A DNA stretch of 64,000 nucleotides from Sphaerimonospora thailandensis (GTDB taxonomy: Bacteria > Actinomycetota > Actinomycetes > Streptosporangiales > Streptosporangiaceae): positions 48,574 through 112,573 of the forward strand of contig NZ_BOOG01000009.1 in assembly GCF_016863115.1 (NCBI RefSeq), read 5' to 3'. Numbering within the stretch: position 1 is the stretch's first letter; each line of letters opens with the position of its first letter. This document shows positions 26,801-35,159 of the stretch, piece by piece. The notes below the pieces were generated by a model. It did not search any database. It saw only the letters and a list, made by a program, of their open reading frames with translations, and was not told where the DNA came from. A program made the translations under genes and the position numbers.

Positions 26801-27675
26801 GCGACCGCCTCTCGGAAGATCTCCACGAGTGTCGGCTCCTGGCGGCCGAAGTGCTCGACGTGTCCCGCCTGTACGGCACGGCGGAGGATGGTCTGGTCGT
26901 CGCCGTCGGCGCTGAGCAGCACCTGCCGGTCGCCGTCCACGGTGATCTCGCCGGGAAGCCCCTCGGCCCAGCCCGGTGCGGCGCCCCGGACGACGACCTT
27001 GAGCAGCCCGCGTCCCTCTCCGGCGCGCAGCTCGGCCACCGAGCCGCAGGCGACCATGCGGCCGGCCGAGATGATGCCGACCGAGTCGCAGAGCCGTTCG
27101 ACCAGTTCGAGCTGGTGGCTGGAGAAGATGACCGGGACGCCGGATGCCGCCCGGTCCTTCAGCGCTTCGGCGAGGGCGTCCACGGCGAGCGGGTCGAGGC
27201 CGGAGAACGGCTCATCGAGGATCAGCACCCCCGGATCATGCACGAGCGCCACCGCGAGCTGGACGCGCTGCTGGTTGCCCAGCGACAGCGCCTCGACCGC
27301 GTCGCCGCGCCGCTCGACGAGGCCGAGCCGTTCGAGCAGTTCGGCGGTGGTCCGGCGAGCCGCGGCCGGGGTGAGCCCGTGGAGCCTGCCGAAGTATTCG
27401 ACCTGCTCGGCGACCTTCATCTTCTGGTAGAGCCCGCGCTCCTCCGGCATGTAGCCGTACGCACGGCGGTCCTCGTACGTGACGGGGCGGCCCTCGTGAC
27501 GAACCTCGCCCGAGTCGGCCTCGAGGACGCCCATGATGATCCGCATGGTCGTGGTCTTGCCGGCGCCGTTGGCTCCGACGAAGCCGAACATCTCGCCGGG
27601 CCGTACGGCGAAGCTCACCCCGTCGAGGGCGACCTTGTCTCCGTAGCGTTTGCGTAGGTTATCGATTTCAAGCAA
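26797..27675 (-). CDS. ABC export ATPase (NatA/DrrA-like)
   Basis: The 292-residue ATPase has Walker A VGANGAGKTT (about 34-43), signature LSLGNQQRVQLA, Walker B VLILDEPFSGLDP and the H-loop in IFSSHQLE. The C-terminal 80 residues are the extra domain of NatA/DrrA-type exporters. The start is TTG 27675, with AAGGA six bases upstream, inside the final codons of the regulator gene. It energises the permease encoded next. Confidence 0.9.
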   Translation of the reverse strand: MLEIDNLRKRYGDKVALDGVSFAVRPGEMFGFVGANGAGKTTTMRIIMGVLEADSGEVRHEGRPVTYEDRRAYGYMPEERGLYQKMKVAEQVEYFGRLHGLTPAAARRTTAELLERLGLVERRGDAVEALSLGNQQRVQLAVALVHDPGVLILDEPFSGLDPLAVDALAEALKDRAASGVPVIFSSHQLELVERLCDSVGIISAGRMVACGSVAELRAGEGRGLLKVVVRGAAPGWAEGLPGEITVDGDRQVLLSADGDDQTILRRAVQAGHVEHFGRQEPTLVEIFREAVA

Positions 27676-27976
27676 GGGGGGTTCCTTCGGTGATCCTGTG
27701 GAGTACGTCCATGTAGTTCTTGAACGCGGCCCGTCCGCGGTCGGTCAGCGAGAGCCAGGTGCGCGCCCGCTTCCCGACGAAGGTCTTGTCCACGCGGACG
27801 TATCCGGCCTCTTCCAGGGTGAGGATGTGCTTGGAGAGCAGGGAGTCGCTGACCTCGATCGTGTCGCGCAGGAACCGGAAGTCGGCCTTCTCGGCGGCCG
27901 CCAGCGCCGCCATGATGGACAGCCGGACCGGCGCGTGGATGATCTCGTCCAGCTCGTGGCGCGGGTGGGTGCTCAT
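27668..27976 (-). CDS. Winged-helix transcriptional regulator of the ABC operon
   Basis: The 102-residue protein is a single winged-helix domain of the MarR/PadR-like 'DUF transcriptional regulator' kind: HAPVRLSIMAALAAAEKADFRFLRDTIEVSDSLLSKHILTLEEAGYV in segments, with recognition helix around SDSLLSKHILTLE, then a basic wing VGKRARTWLSLT. ATG 27976 overlaps the upstream gene stop (ATGA). Placed between a small membrane protein and the ABC genes, it most likely controls this operon in response to the exported compound. Confidence 0.85.
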   Translation of the reverse strand: MSTHPRHELDEIIHAPVRLSIMAALAAAEKADFRFLRDTIEVSDSLLSKHILTLEEAGYVRVDKTFVGKRARTWLSLTDRGRAAFKNYMDVLHRITEGTPLA

Positions 27977-28170
27977 CGCCTGCCCAGCAGCCGCCATACG
28001 GCCGGCACCATGCCGTCGACGAGGAGCATGATCGGCCAGTAGACCATGGTGGCCACACCGACGATCAGGAACATCCAGCCGGGTCCACGCGAGGAGTCGC
28101 GCACCCGGCCGTCGACCCGGCTCACCTCTCGCAGCGCCTGGCCGGGAGAGAGTTCTTCTTCAGCGTTCAT
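27973..28170 (-). CDS. Small two-helix membrane protein heading the ABC operon
   Basis: This 65-residue protein follows a very strong ribosome site (GGAGGAGGAAGG). A charged N terminus is followed by a helix about 30-48 (WMFLIVGVATMVYWPIML) and a second weaker hydrophobic stretch near 50-60. It is the first gene of a four-gene overlapping unit with the regulator and the ABC exporter. It may be an anchor or sensor for the regulator. I do not recognise a family. Confidence 0.7.
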   Translation of the reverse strand: MNAEEELSPGQALREVSRVDGRVRDSSRGPGWMFLIVGVATMVYWPIMLLVDGMVPAVWRLLGRR

Positions 28171-28269
28171 GTCCTTCCTCCTCCCTCATCCCCTTAAAAA
28201 GCTAACAAGTACTCAACCAGCGTTCAAGTACAAGAGCAGCGGTAAAGAGAGTGTGGACAAAAGGAAAGG

Positions 28270-28464
28270 TCAGCGGAGCTTTGGCTCCACGTCCTCGACC
28301 TGGCAGACGGCGTGCCAGACCCGCTTGGCGGAGATCCCCCCGGCGAGGGCCTGCTCGACCGTCCGCCCGCCGAGCTCGGCGAGGACGTAGTCCTTCGCCC
28401 AGGACTCCGCGTACGCCTCTCCGAAGTGGCGGTGCATCCGGCTCCAGAAGTCAGTGAGGCGCAT
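28270..28464 (-). CDS. DUF3046 family protein
   Basis: The 64-residue protein MRLTDFWSRMHRHFGEAYAE... ending VWHAVCQVEDVEPKLR has the DUF3046 pattern: an LTxFWxRM start, W in ESWAKDYVLAELGG, and a final helix with WHAVC. These small proteins are conserved in actinobacteria close to recA and recX, which fits this location. Function unknown. It is divergent from the Lhr gene. Confidence 0.88.
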   Translation of the reverse strand: MRLTDFWSRMHRHFGEAYAESWAKDYVLAELGGRTVEQALAGGISAKRVWHAVCQVEDVEPKLR

Positions 28465-28569
28465 CCCTCAAGTATGGTCCGCCCCGGCGGCCGCCCGTCC
28501 CGCCTCCGACGGCGATCCTCTCCGTCTCGCGGGGCGTTTTCTGTCAGTGGGCGGAGGCATTATGGGCGG

Positions 28570-31500
28570 GTGAGCGCGCTCGACGGTTTCAGCACGGTGA
28601 CCAGGCAGTGGTTCACCGGCGCGTTCGCCGCGCCGACGACGGCCCAGGAGGGCGCCTGGTCGTCGATCTCGCGCGGCGACAACACGCTGGTGGTCGCCCC
28701 CACCGGTTCGGGAAAGACCCTGGCCGCCTTCCTCTGGGCGATCGACCGGCTGGCCGTCGAGCAGTCGACAGACCCCCTCGAAACCGGCACCGCCGGGGGC
28801 TCCAAGGTCGAGCGGCTGTGCCGCGTGGTGTACGTCTCGCCGCTGAAGGCGCTCGCCGTCGACGTCGAGCGGAACCTGCGCGCCCCACTCACCGGGATCA
28901 GGCAGACCGCGGCGCGGCTCGGCCGCCCGGTGCCCGAGATATCGGTGGCCATCCGGTCGGGCGACACGAGCGCGGAAGACCGCCGCCGTTTCGCCGCCAA
29001 CCCGGCCGAGATCCTGATCACCACACCCGAGTCGCTGTTCCTGATCCTCACCTCGCAGGCACGGGAGGCGCTGCGCGGGGTGGAGACGGTGATCGTGGAC
29101 GAGGTCCACGCGGTCGCCGCGACCAAACGCGGCGCCCATCTCGCGCTGACGCTGGAGCGGCTCGACGCCCTGCTGCCCAGGCCTGCTCAGCGCATCGGCC
29201 TGTCCGCGACCGTGCGGCCGGTCGCCGAGGTCGCGGCGTTCCTGGGCGGCTCCCGCCCGGCCGCCGTGGTGCAGCCGCCCGCCGAGAAGGTCATCGAGAT
29301 CGACGTCATGGTCCCGGTCGAGGACATGACGGAGCTCGCCCCGCCCCCTCCCGGGATGGCTGCCCCGGACGGGATCACGGGCATGGTCGGGGAGCCCGCC
29401 GAACACCGCCGCAGCATCTGGCCGCACGTGGAGGAGCGCCTCCTCGACCTCATCGAGGCCCATCGGTCCACAATCGTCTTCGCCAACTCCCGGCGGCTGT
29501 CCGAGCGCCTGTGCACGCGGCTCAACGAGCTGGCCTGGGAACGGCGCGGCGGCACGGTCGACGGTCCGGGGGACGGTCCCGGGGATGGTCCGGGGTACGG
29601 CTCGGCGAGCCCACCGGTCTCATCGATCCCGCAGGCGGCGCCGGCCGCGATGATGGCACAGGCGGGGGCGTCGAACGGGGTGGTGCCCGAGGTCGTGCGC
29701 GCCCACCACGGATCGGTCTCCAAGGAGGAGCGGTCCCAGATCGAGGAGGCGCTGAAGTCGGGCCGCCTGCCCGCCGTGGTCGCCACCTCCAGTCTGGAGC
29801 TGGGCATCGACATGGGCACGGTCGATCTGGTGGCCTGCGTCGAGTCGCCGCCGAGCGTCGCGAGCGGCCTGCAACGCATCGGCCGGGCCGGGCACCAGGT
29901 CGGCGCGGTGTCCCGCGGGGTGATCTTCCCCAAATATCGCGGCGATCTCATCCAGACGGCCGTGGTCGCCGAACGCATGAAGACCGGCCAGATCGAGGAG
30001 ATCCGCTACCCGCGCAATCCCCTCGACGTGCTGGCCCAGCAGATCGTCGCGATGACCGCGCTCGACGAGTGGACGACCGACGCGCTGGAGGCCCTGGTCC
30101 GGCGGGCCGCGCCGTACGCGACGCTGCCGCGCTCGGCGCTGGAGGCGACGCTCGACATGCTGGCGGGGCGTTATCCGAGTGAGGAGTTCGCCGAGCTGCG
30201 GCCGCGCATCGTGTGGGATCGGGTGACCGGCACACTGCGCGGCCGGCCGGGAGCGCAGCGGCTGGCGGTGACCAACGGCGGCACGATCCCCGATCGCGGC
30301 CTGTTCGGCGTGTTCCTCGCCGGGGACGGCGGCTCCGGCGCCTCGGCCAGGCACTCGACCCGGGTCGGCGAGCTGGACGAGGAGATGGTCTACGAGTCGC
30401 GGGTGGGCGACGTGTTCGTGCTCGGCGCGACCTCGTGGCGGATCGAGGACATCACCACGGACCGCGTGCTGGTCTCGCCCGCCCCCGGCCGCCCGGGGAA
30501 GCTGCCGTTCTGGCATGGCGACGCTCCCGGACGGCCCGCCGAGCTGGGCCGGGCGATCGGCACGTTTCTTCGCGAGCTGTCCACGTCCGAGTCGGCGCAC
30601 GACCGGGTCAGGGCCGCTGGGCTGGATGAGTTCGCCACCGGCAACCTGCTCGCCTATCTGGCCGAGCAGCGGGCGGCGACCGGCTATGTGCCGGACGACC
30701 GGACGCTCGTGGTGGAGCGTTTCCATGACGAGCTGGGCGACTGGCGGGTGGTGATCCACTCGCCGTACGGCGCGCGGGTGCACGCCCCGTGGGCGCTCGC
30801 CATCGGGCGGCGGCTGCGCGAGCGGTACGGCGTCGATGTCCAGGCCGTCCACTCCGACGACGGGATCGTCCTGCAGATCCCGGACACGCTGGACGAGGCG
30901 CCGACCGATGTCGCGGCCTTCGACGCGGAGGAGATCGAGCAGATCGTCACGGAGGAACTGGGCGGCTCGGCGCTGTTCGCGGCGCGGTTTCGCGAGTGCG
31001 CCGGACGGTCGCTGCTGCTGCCGCGCCGCAGCCCGGGCAGGCGGACTCCGCTGTGGCGGCAGCGCCAGCGGGCGGCGCACCTGCTCGGCGTCGCGAGCAG
31101 GTACGCGAGCTTCCCCGTCGTGCTGGAAACGATGCGCGAGTGCCTGCAGGACGTCTTCGACGTGCCGGGCCTGGTCGGGCTCATGCGGGACGTGGCGGCC
31201 CGGAAAGTGCGGGTCGTCGAGGTGGAGACCGCCCAGCCGTCGCCGTTCGCCGCGTCATTGCTGTTCAACTACATCGGCGCTTTCATGTACGAGGGCGACG
31301 CCCCGCTGGCCGAGCGCCGCGCCCAGGCGCTGGCCCTCGACACGGCGCTGCTGGCCGAGCTGCTCGGTCAGGCCGATCTGCGCGAGCTGCTCGACCCCGA
31401 TGTCGTCACGGAGGTCGAACGGGAGCTGGCCCGGCTGGACCGGCCGCTCCGGGATGTCGAGGACCTCGCCGACCTGCTGCGTTCCCACGGCCCGCTGTCG

Positions 31501-33465
31501 GCTGAGGACGTCTCGATCCGTGAGGGAGACCCCGCCTGGCTGGCCGGGTTGGAAGGGGCACGTCGCGCCATCCGCGTGCGCCTGGCGGGCCACGAGCAGT
31601 GGGCCGCGGTCGAGGACGCGTGGCGGCTGCGGGACGCGCTCGGCGTGCCGCTCCCGGTGGGCGTGCCGCACGAGTTCCTGGAGCCCCCGAATATGAGCGG
31701 CGTCGGCACGGGTGGCCCAGGCACGGGTGGCACAGGCACGGGTGGCCCAGGCACGGGTGGCACAGCCTCCGCCGGTTCCGCTGCCCGGGGGTTCGTGCCT
31801 CACGGCCCTGACCCGCTGGGTGATCTGGTCGCCCGGCATGCCCGTACGCGAGGGCCGTTCTCGTCCGGGACGGCGGCCGCCCGTTTCGGCGTGGGCGTCG
31901 CCGTGGTCGAGGACACCCTGCGCCGCCTGTCCGCGGCCGGCCGGGTGGTCGGTGGTGAGTTCCGGCCGGGTTGCCGGGGTGAGGAGTGGTGCGACGCGGG
32001 TGTGCTGCGGCTGCTGCGCCGCAGATCGCTGGCCCGGCTGCGCAAAGAGGTCGAGCCGGTCGCGCCCGAGGTGCTGGCCGCTTTCCTCCCCACGTGGCAC
32101 GCCATCGCGCCGATCTCCAGCGCCTCGACCTCCACGGCACCGCAGAGTGCGGCCCACCAGCCGGCGCGCGCCATGGACGACCTGGTCAACGCGATCGAGC
32201 GGCTGCAGGGCGCGGCGGTTCCCGCTTCGGCGCTCGAGACCCTGATCCTGCCGGGCCGGGTGGCAGGCTACTCCCCCGCCCTGCTCGACGAGCTGACCTC
32301 CTCGGGTGAGGTGATCTGGGCGGGCCAGGGGTCGCTGCCCGGCGGGGACGGCTGGGTGTCGCTGTACTTCGCCGACACCGCTCCGCTGCTGCTCCCCCCG
32401 CCGCAGGACATCACGCTGACCCCGCTGCACGAGCGGATCCTCGAGATCCTGGGCGGCGGCGGAGCGCTGCTGTTCCGCGAACTTTCCGGCCGCGTCGCGG
32501 GCGCGGCGCCGTGCGGTGAGACCGGCCCGTATGGAAGCAGCGTGCCGGACGACGCGGCGCTGGCGGCGGCGCTGTGGGATCTGGTGTGGTCGGGCCGAGT
32601 GACCGGAGACACGCTGGCCCCGCTCCGCTCGGCCCTGGGCACGGGGCGGCCGGCCCACCGGCCCGCGGCCGCCCGGCGCCGGCGGGCTGTGCTGCCCACC
32701 AGGAGCGGCCCGCCGACGGTGAGCGGCCGGTGGTGGCCGGTGCCCGATCCGGCTGCCGACGGCACCCGGCGGGCGCAGGCCATGGCCGAGGTGCTGCTCG
32801 ACCGGCACGGCGTGCTGACCAGGGGCGGCGTCGCCGCCGAGCGGCTTCCCGGCGGTTTCTCCTCGGTCTATCAGGTGCTCCGGGCGTACGAGGAGAGCGG
32901 CCGGTGCCGCCGGGGCTACTTCGTCGAGGGCCTCGGGGGCGCGCAGTTCGCTCTCCCGGGGGCGGTCGATCGTATGCGAGCCGCGGCATCGGGTCCGTCC
33001 ACCGTCCCCTCGCCGATCTCCATGACGGTGCCGGGCGCCGAGCCGTACCCGTCTCCTCCCTGGACAGGCCCGGCGCCGCGCCGCGCGGTGGTCCTGGCCG
33101 CCGCGGATCCGGCCAACCCGTACGGCGCGGCCCTGCCGTGGCCGGACCGCGGAGGCGACGTGGCCCATCGGCCGGGACGCAAGGCGGGCGCACTGGTGGT
33201 GCTCGTGGAGGGGAGGCTGGTCCTCTACGTCGAGCGGGGCGGCAAGACGCTGCTTTCCTTCAGCAACGCGGAGCGGCCGGACGGCGAACCGGACGACCTC
33301 CGGCCGGCGGTGAGCGCGCTGGCGACGGCCGTACGGCAGGGCGCGCTGGGGAAGCTGACCGTGGAACGGGCCGATGGGACCGCCATCGCGGAGTCACCGC
33401 TGGCGGCGGCCCTGGAGGCGGCGGGATTCCACCCGACACCACGCGGCTTGCGCATCCGTGCCTGA
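28570..33465 (+). CDS. lhr: Large ATP-dependent DNA helicase Lhr
   Basis: Lhr is a superfamily 2 3'-5' DNA helicase of bacterial DNA repair. From GTG 28570 the protein has about 1631 residues, normal for full-length Lhr. Visible motifs are PTGSGKT (44-50), the DEVH box (177-180) with GLSATVRPV after it, SSLELGIDMG, and QRIGRAGHQVG, followed by winged-helix, beta-barrel and the long C-terminal domain. The frame stays open upstream to 28312, but that part overlaps the DUF3046 gene and is not homologous. Two low-complexity inserts are present: an Asp/Gly/Pro run near residues 335-345 and four 15-base repeats at 31705-31764. Confidence 0.95.
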   Translation: MSALDGFSTVTRQWFTGAFAAPTTAQEGAWSSISRGDNTLVVAPTGSGKTLAAFLWAIDRLAVEQSTDPLETGTAGGSKVERLCRVVYVSPLKALAVDVERNLRAPLTGIRQTAARLGRPVPEISVAIRSGDTSAEDRRRFAANPAEILITTPESLFLILTSQAREALRGVETVIVDEVHAVAATKRGAHLALTLERLDALLPRPAQRIGLSATVRPVAEVAAFLGGSRPAAVVQPPAEKVIEIDVMVPVEDMTELAPPPPGMAAPDGITGMVGEPAEHRRSIWPHVEERLLDLIEAHRSTIVFANSRRLSERLCTRLNELAWERRGGTVDGPGDGPGDGPGYGSASPPVSSIPQAAPAAMMAQAGASNGVVPEVVRAHHGSVSKEERSQIEEALKSGRLPAVVATSSLELGIDMGTVDLVACVESPPSVASGLQRIGRAGHQVGAVSRGVIFPKYRGDLIQTAVVAERMKTGQIEEIRYPRNPLDVLAQQIVAMTALDEWTTDALEALVRRAAPYATLPRSALEATLDMLAGRYPSEEFAELRPRIVWDRVTGTLRGRPGAQRLAVTNGGTIPDRGLFGVFLAGDGGSGASARHSTRVGELDEEMVYESRVGDVFVLGATSWRIEDITTDRVLVSPAPGRPGKLPFWHGDAPGRPAELGRAIGTFLRELSTSESAHDRVRAAGLDEFATGNLLAYLAEQRAATGYVPDDRTLVVERFHDELGDWRVVIHSPYGARVHAPWALAIGRRLRERYGVDVQAVHSDDGIVLQIPDTLDEAPTDVAAFDAEEIEQIVTEELGGSALFAARFRECAGRSLLLPRRSPGRRTPLWRQRQRAAHLLGVASRYASFPVVLETMRECLQDVFDVPGLVGLMRDVAARKVRVVEVETAQPSPFAASLLFNYIGAFMYEGDAPLAERRAQALALDTALLAELLGQADLRELLDPDVVTEVERELARLDRPLRDVEDLADLLRSHGPLSAEDVSIREGDPAWLAGLEGARRAIRVRLAGHEQWAAVEDAWRLRDALGVPLPVGVPHEFLEPPNMSGVGTGGPGTGGTGTGGPGTGGTASAGSAARGFVPHGPDPLGDLVARHARTRGPFSSGTAAARFGVGVAVVEDTLRRLSAAGRVVGGEFRPGCRGEEWCDAGVLRLLRRRSLARLRKEVEPVAPEVLAAFLPTWHAIAPISSASTSTAPQSAAHQPARAMDDLVNAIERLQGAAVPASALETLILPGRVAGYSPALLDELTSSGEVIWAGQGSLPGGDGWVSLYFADTAPLLLPPPQDITLTPLHERILEILGGGGALLFRELSGRVAGAAPCGETGPYGSSVPDDAALAAALWDLVWSGRVTGDTLAPLRSALGTGRPAHRPAAARRRRAVLPTRSGPPTVSGRWWPVPDPAADGTRRAQAMAEVLLDRHGVLTRGGVAAERLPGGFSSVYQVLRAYEESGRCRRGYFVEGLGGAQFALPGAVDRMRAAASGPSTVPSPISMTVPGAEPYPSPPWTGPAPRRAVVLAAADPANPYGAALPWPDRGGDVAHRPGRKAGALVVLVEGRLVLYVERGGKTLLSFSNAERPDGEPDDLRPAVSALATAVRQGALGKLTVERADGTAIAESPLAAALEAAGFHPTPRGLRIRA
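31705..31764 (+). repeat. In-frame 15-base minisatellite inside lhr
   Basis: Four units of GGCACGGGTGGC(CCA/ACA) alternate perfectly at 31705, 31720, 31735 and 31750. They encode GTGGP and GTGGT pentapeptides and form a flexible linker in the C-terminal part of Lhr. The unit length is a multiple of three, so copy changes would keep the frame. Confidence 0.9.
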
Positions 33466-33508
33466 CGGCCGGAGCAGGGCGCGGTCCGCCTCCCGAAGCC
33501 GGCCGGGT

Positions 33509-33724
33509 TCAGTCTTTCGGGCGGACGAACAGTTCGAGATGAGAGCACCGGGTGCATCGGTAAGCGTCGATGATCCAGCGCACTTTGCCCAGGCGCCTGG
33601 CGCCGCCGAACACGCCGCGCTCGAGGGGACCTTCGATCCAGCGGCCATAGCCCTGAGAATGCTCGCCGCCGTCTTCGATGAATCCCGGCTCCAGGTTTGG
33701 ACCGCCGCACTGGGTGCACTTCAC
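33509..33724 (-). CDS. Small zinc-ribbon protein (PF20097-like)
   Basis: The protein of about 71 residues begins VKCTQCGGPNLEPGFIEDGG and ends AYRCTRCSHLELF, so two CXXC knuckles frame a beta-rich middle, as in the PF20097 zinc-ribbon family (pattern MKCPxCG ... AYRCxxC). GTG 33724 is chosen to match this family start; a GTG at 33754 is also open. Function unknown. It lies between lhr (convergent) and the first ROK gene (same strand, upstream). Confidence 0.65.
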   Translation of the reverse strand: MKCTQCGGPNLEPGFIEDGGEHSQGYGRWIEGPLERGVFGGARRLGKVRWIIDAYRCTRCSHLELFVRPKD

Positions 33725-33769
33725 ACCAACCAGTATGTCGGCAAATATCTCCACAATCAGGATGTTCCG

Positions 33770-34945
33770 TCAGACGGTGTCGGAGAAGACCTCCTCGCGG
33801 GCCCGGCCGAGCGCGGCGACGATCGCCCCGCTCAGCACCGGGTTGCCCTCGACCTCGGTCACCGCGACGGTCGGACGGCTGGGGCAGATGCGGCCCACCG
33901 CCTCCTCGACCGCGGCCGCCAGTGCCTTCCCCCCGGCGCGGCCGATGTCTCCGCTCAGGACCACCAGTCCGGGGTCGAGCACGACGGACACCGCGGCTAC
34001 GCCGATCGCCAGCCGTCCCGCCAGTTCGTCCAGGAAGCTCTGGTTGCCGGTGGCGAGAGCCGTACGGACCAGGTCCGCGACGCCGGCGTCCGCGCGCAGG
34101 TCGGTGTGCAGGCCGTGGGCACGGCCGAGCCCGACCAGCGCGTCCCTCCCGACGAGACGCTGGAAGGACCCGCTCTGCGGCGCGGTGACGTCGATCGGCA
34201 GCGGCTCGCCGGGGACGGGCAGCCAGCCGATCTCGCCCGCGCCGCCGGTGATGCCTCTGTGCAGCCTGCCGCCGAGCATCACCCCGAGACCCTGGCCGAC
34301 GCCGGCCCACAGGATCGCGAAGTCCTCCAAGCCCCTGGCCGCCCCGTGCGTCTGCTCGGCGAGCGCGACGAGGTTGACGTCGTTCTCTATGATCACACAG
34401 TCACCCAGGATGTCGCGCAGGCCGGCGAGGACGCCGAGGTGCCAGGCGGGCAGGTCGAAGGAGTAGCGCACCTCTCCGCTGACGGGGTCGACCACGCCGC
34501 GCGTGCCGATCACCAGGCAGCGCAGCCGGGGCAGCTCGACCTGTGCGGCCGCGCAGGCCCGCGAGACGGCTCCGTGGACCATTCGCACCGGGTCCCCGGC
34601 GTCGGTCGGGTCGACGGTGATCTCCGCGATGACCGTGCCGGTGATGTCGGCGACGCCGACGGTGACGCTGTCGGGCAGCACGTCGATGCCCGCGACGTAC
34701 GCGCTCGCCGGGTTCACCCCGTAGAGGGCCGCGTTGGGCCCGCGGCCACCCGGCCGCTCCCCCGCCGAGGTGACCAGCCCTCTGCTCTCCAATCGTGACA
34801 AAAGCTGACCTGACGTCACCTTGGAGAGCCCGGTAAGCTCTCCCAACTCGGCCCTGGTCAGCGGGCCCTTGGAAAGGAGCAGTTCCAGTGCCGCGCGGTC
34901 GTTGATCTGCCTGAGCAGCCTTGGTGTTCCAGGTCGTTGAGACAC
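33770..34945 (-). CDS. ROK family transcriptional regulator (first of two)
   Basis: The 391-residue protein has an N-terminal winged-helix domain (NDRAALELLLSKGPLTRAELGELTGLSKVTSGQLLSRLESRG read in pieces, residues about 15-57) and a ROK sugar-kinase-like domain (YVAGIDVLPDSVTVGVAD, IENDVNLVALAEQ, GAGEIGWLPV). The zinc-binding CXCGXXGC motif of true ROK kinases is absent, so it is a sensor-regulator. It is divergent from the sugar importer operon and has a palindromic operator candidate in the shared gap. It is about half identical in pattern to the second ROK gene at 40237-41421. Confidence 0.9.
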   Translation of the reverse strand: MSQRPGTPRLLRQINDRAALELLLSKGPLTRAELGELTGLSKVTSGQLLSRLESRGLVTSAGERPGGRGPNAALYGVNPASAYVAGIDVLPDSVTVGVADITGTVIAEITVDPTDAGDPVRMVHGAVSRACAAAQVELPRLRCLVIGTRGVVDPVSGEVRYSFDLPAWHLGVLAGLRDILGDCVIIENDVNLVALAEQTHGAARGLEDFAILWAGVGQGLGVMLGGRLHRGITGGAGEIGWLPVPGEPLPIDVTAPQSGSFQRLVGRDALVGLGRAHGLHTDLRADAGVADLVRTALATGNQSFLDELAGRLAIGVAAVSVVLDPGLVVLSGDIGRAGGKALAAAVEEAVGRICPSRPTVAVTEVEGNPVLSGAIVAALGRAREEVFSDTV

Positions 34946-34982
34946 CGGCTGATTCCCCTCTCGTCACGATCCGCTAACGCCA

Positions 34983-35004
34983 GTTTCTTATAAGAAAGTT
35001 TCTT
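34983..35004. promoter_or_regulatory. Operator candidate for the first ROK regulator
   Basis: TTTCTTATAAGAAA (34984-34997) is a perfect 14-base palindrome. The heptamer GTTTCTT occurs at 34983-34989 and again at 34998-35004, 15 bases apart. The element is a sharp AT-rich island 38 bases upstream of the ROK start and about 155 bases before the binding-protein gene, so one regulator could control both directions. Confidence 0.6.
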
Positions 35005-35159
35005 GTTAGTTTAGCGCCAGCCACCCCGGAGGCAACCGATCAAGCCTCGGGACGCCATGAGCGCCGACCGAAAGGAGAGCGCCTCGACCAGGTAGACGGC
35101 GTGCCGTCCACCTGAGAGGCACTCGCCGGACGCGAAGCCGGGAAGGGAGATAACCCAAC

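Noticed and set aside
28312..28569. N-terminal extension of Lhr by 86 codons
   Set aside because: It overlaps the DUF3046 gene on the other strand and has no homology pattern; GTG 28570 gives the normal Lhr N terminus.
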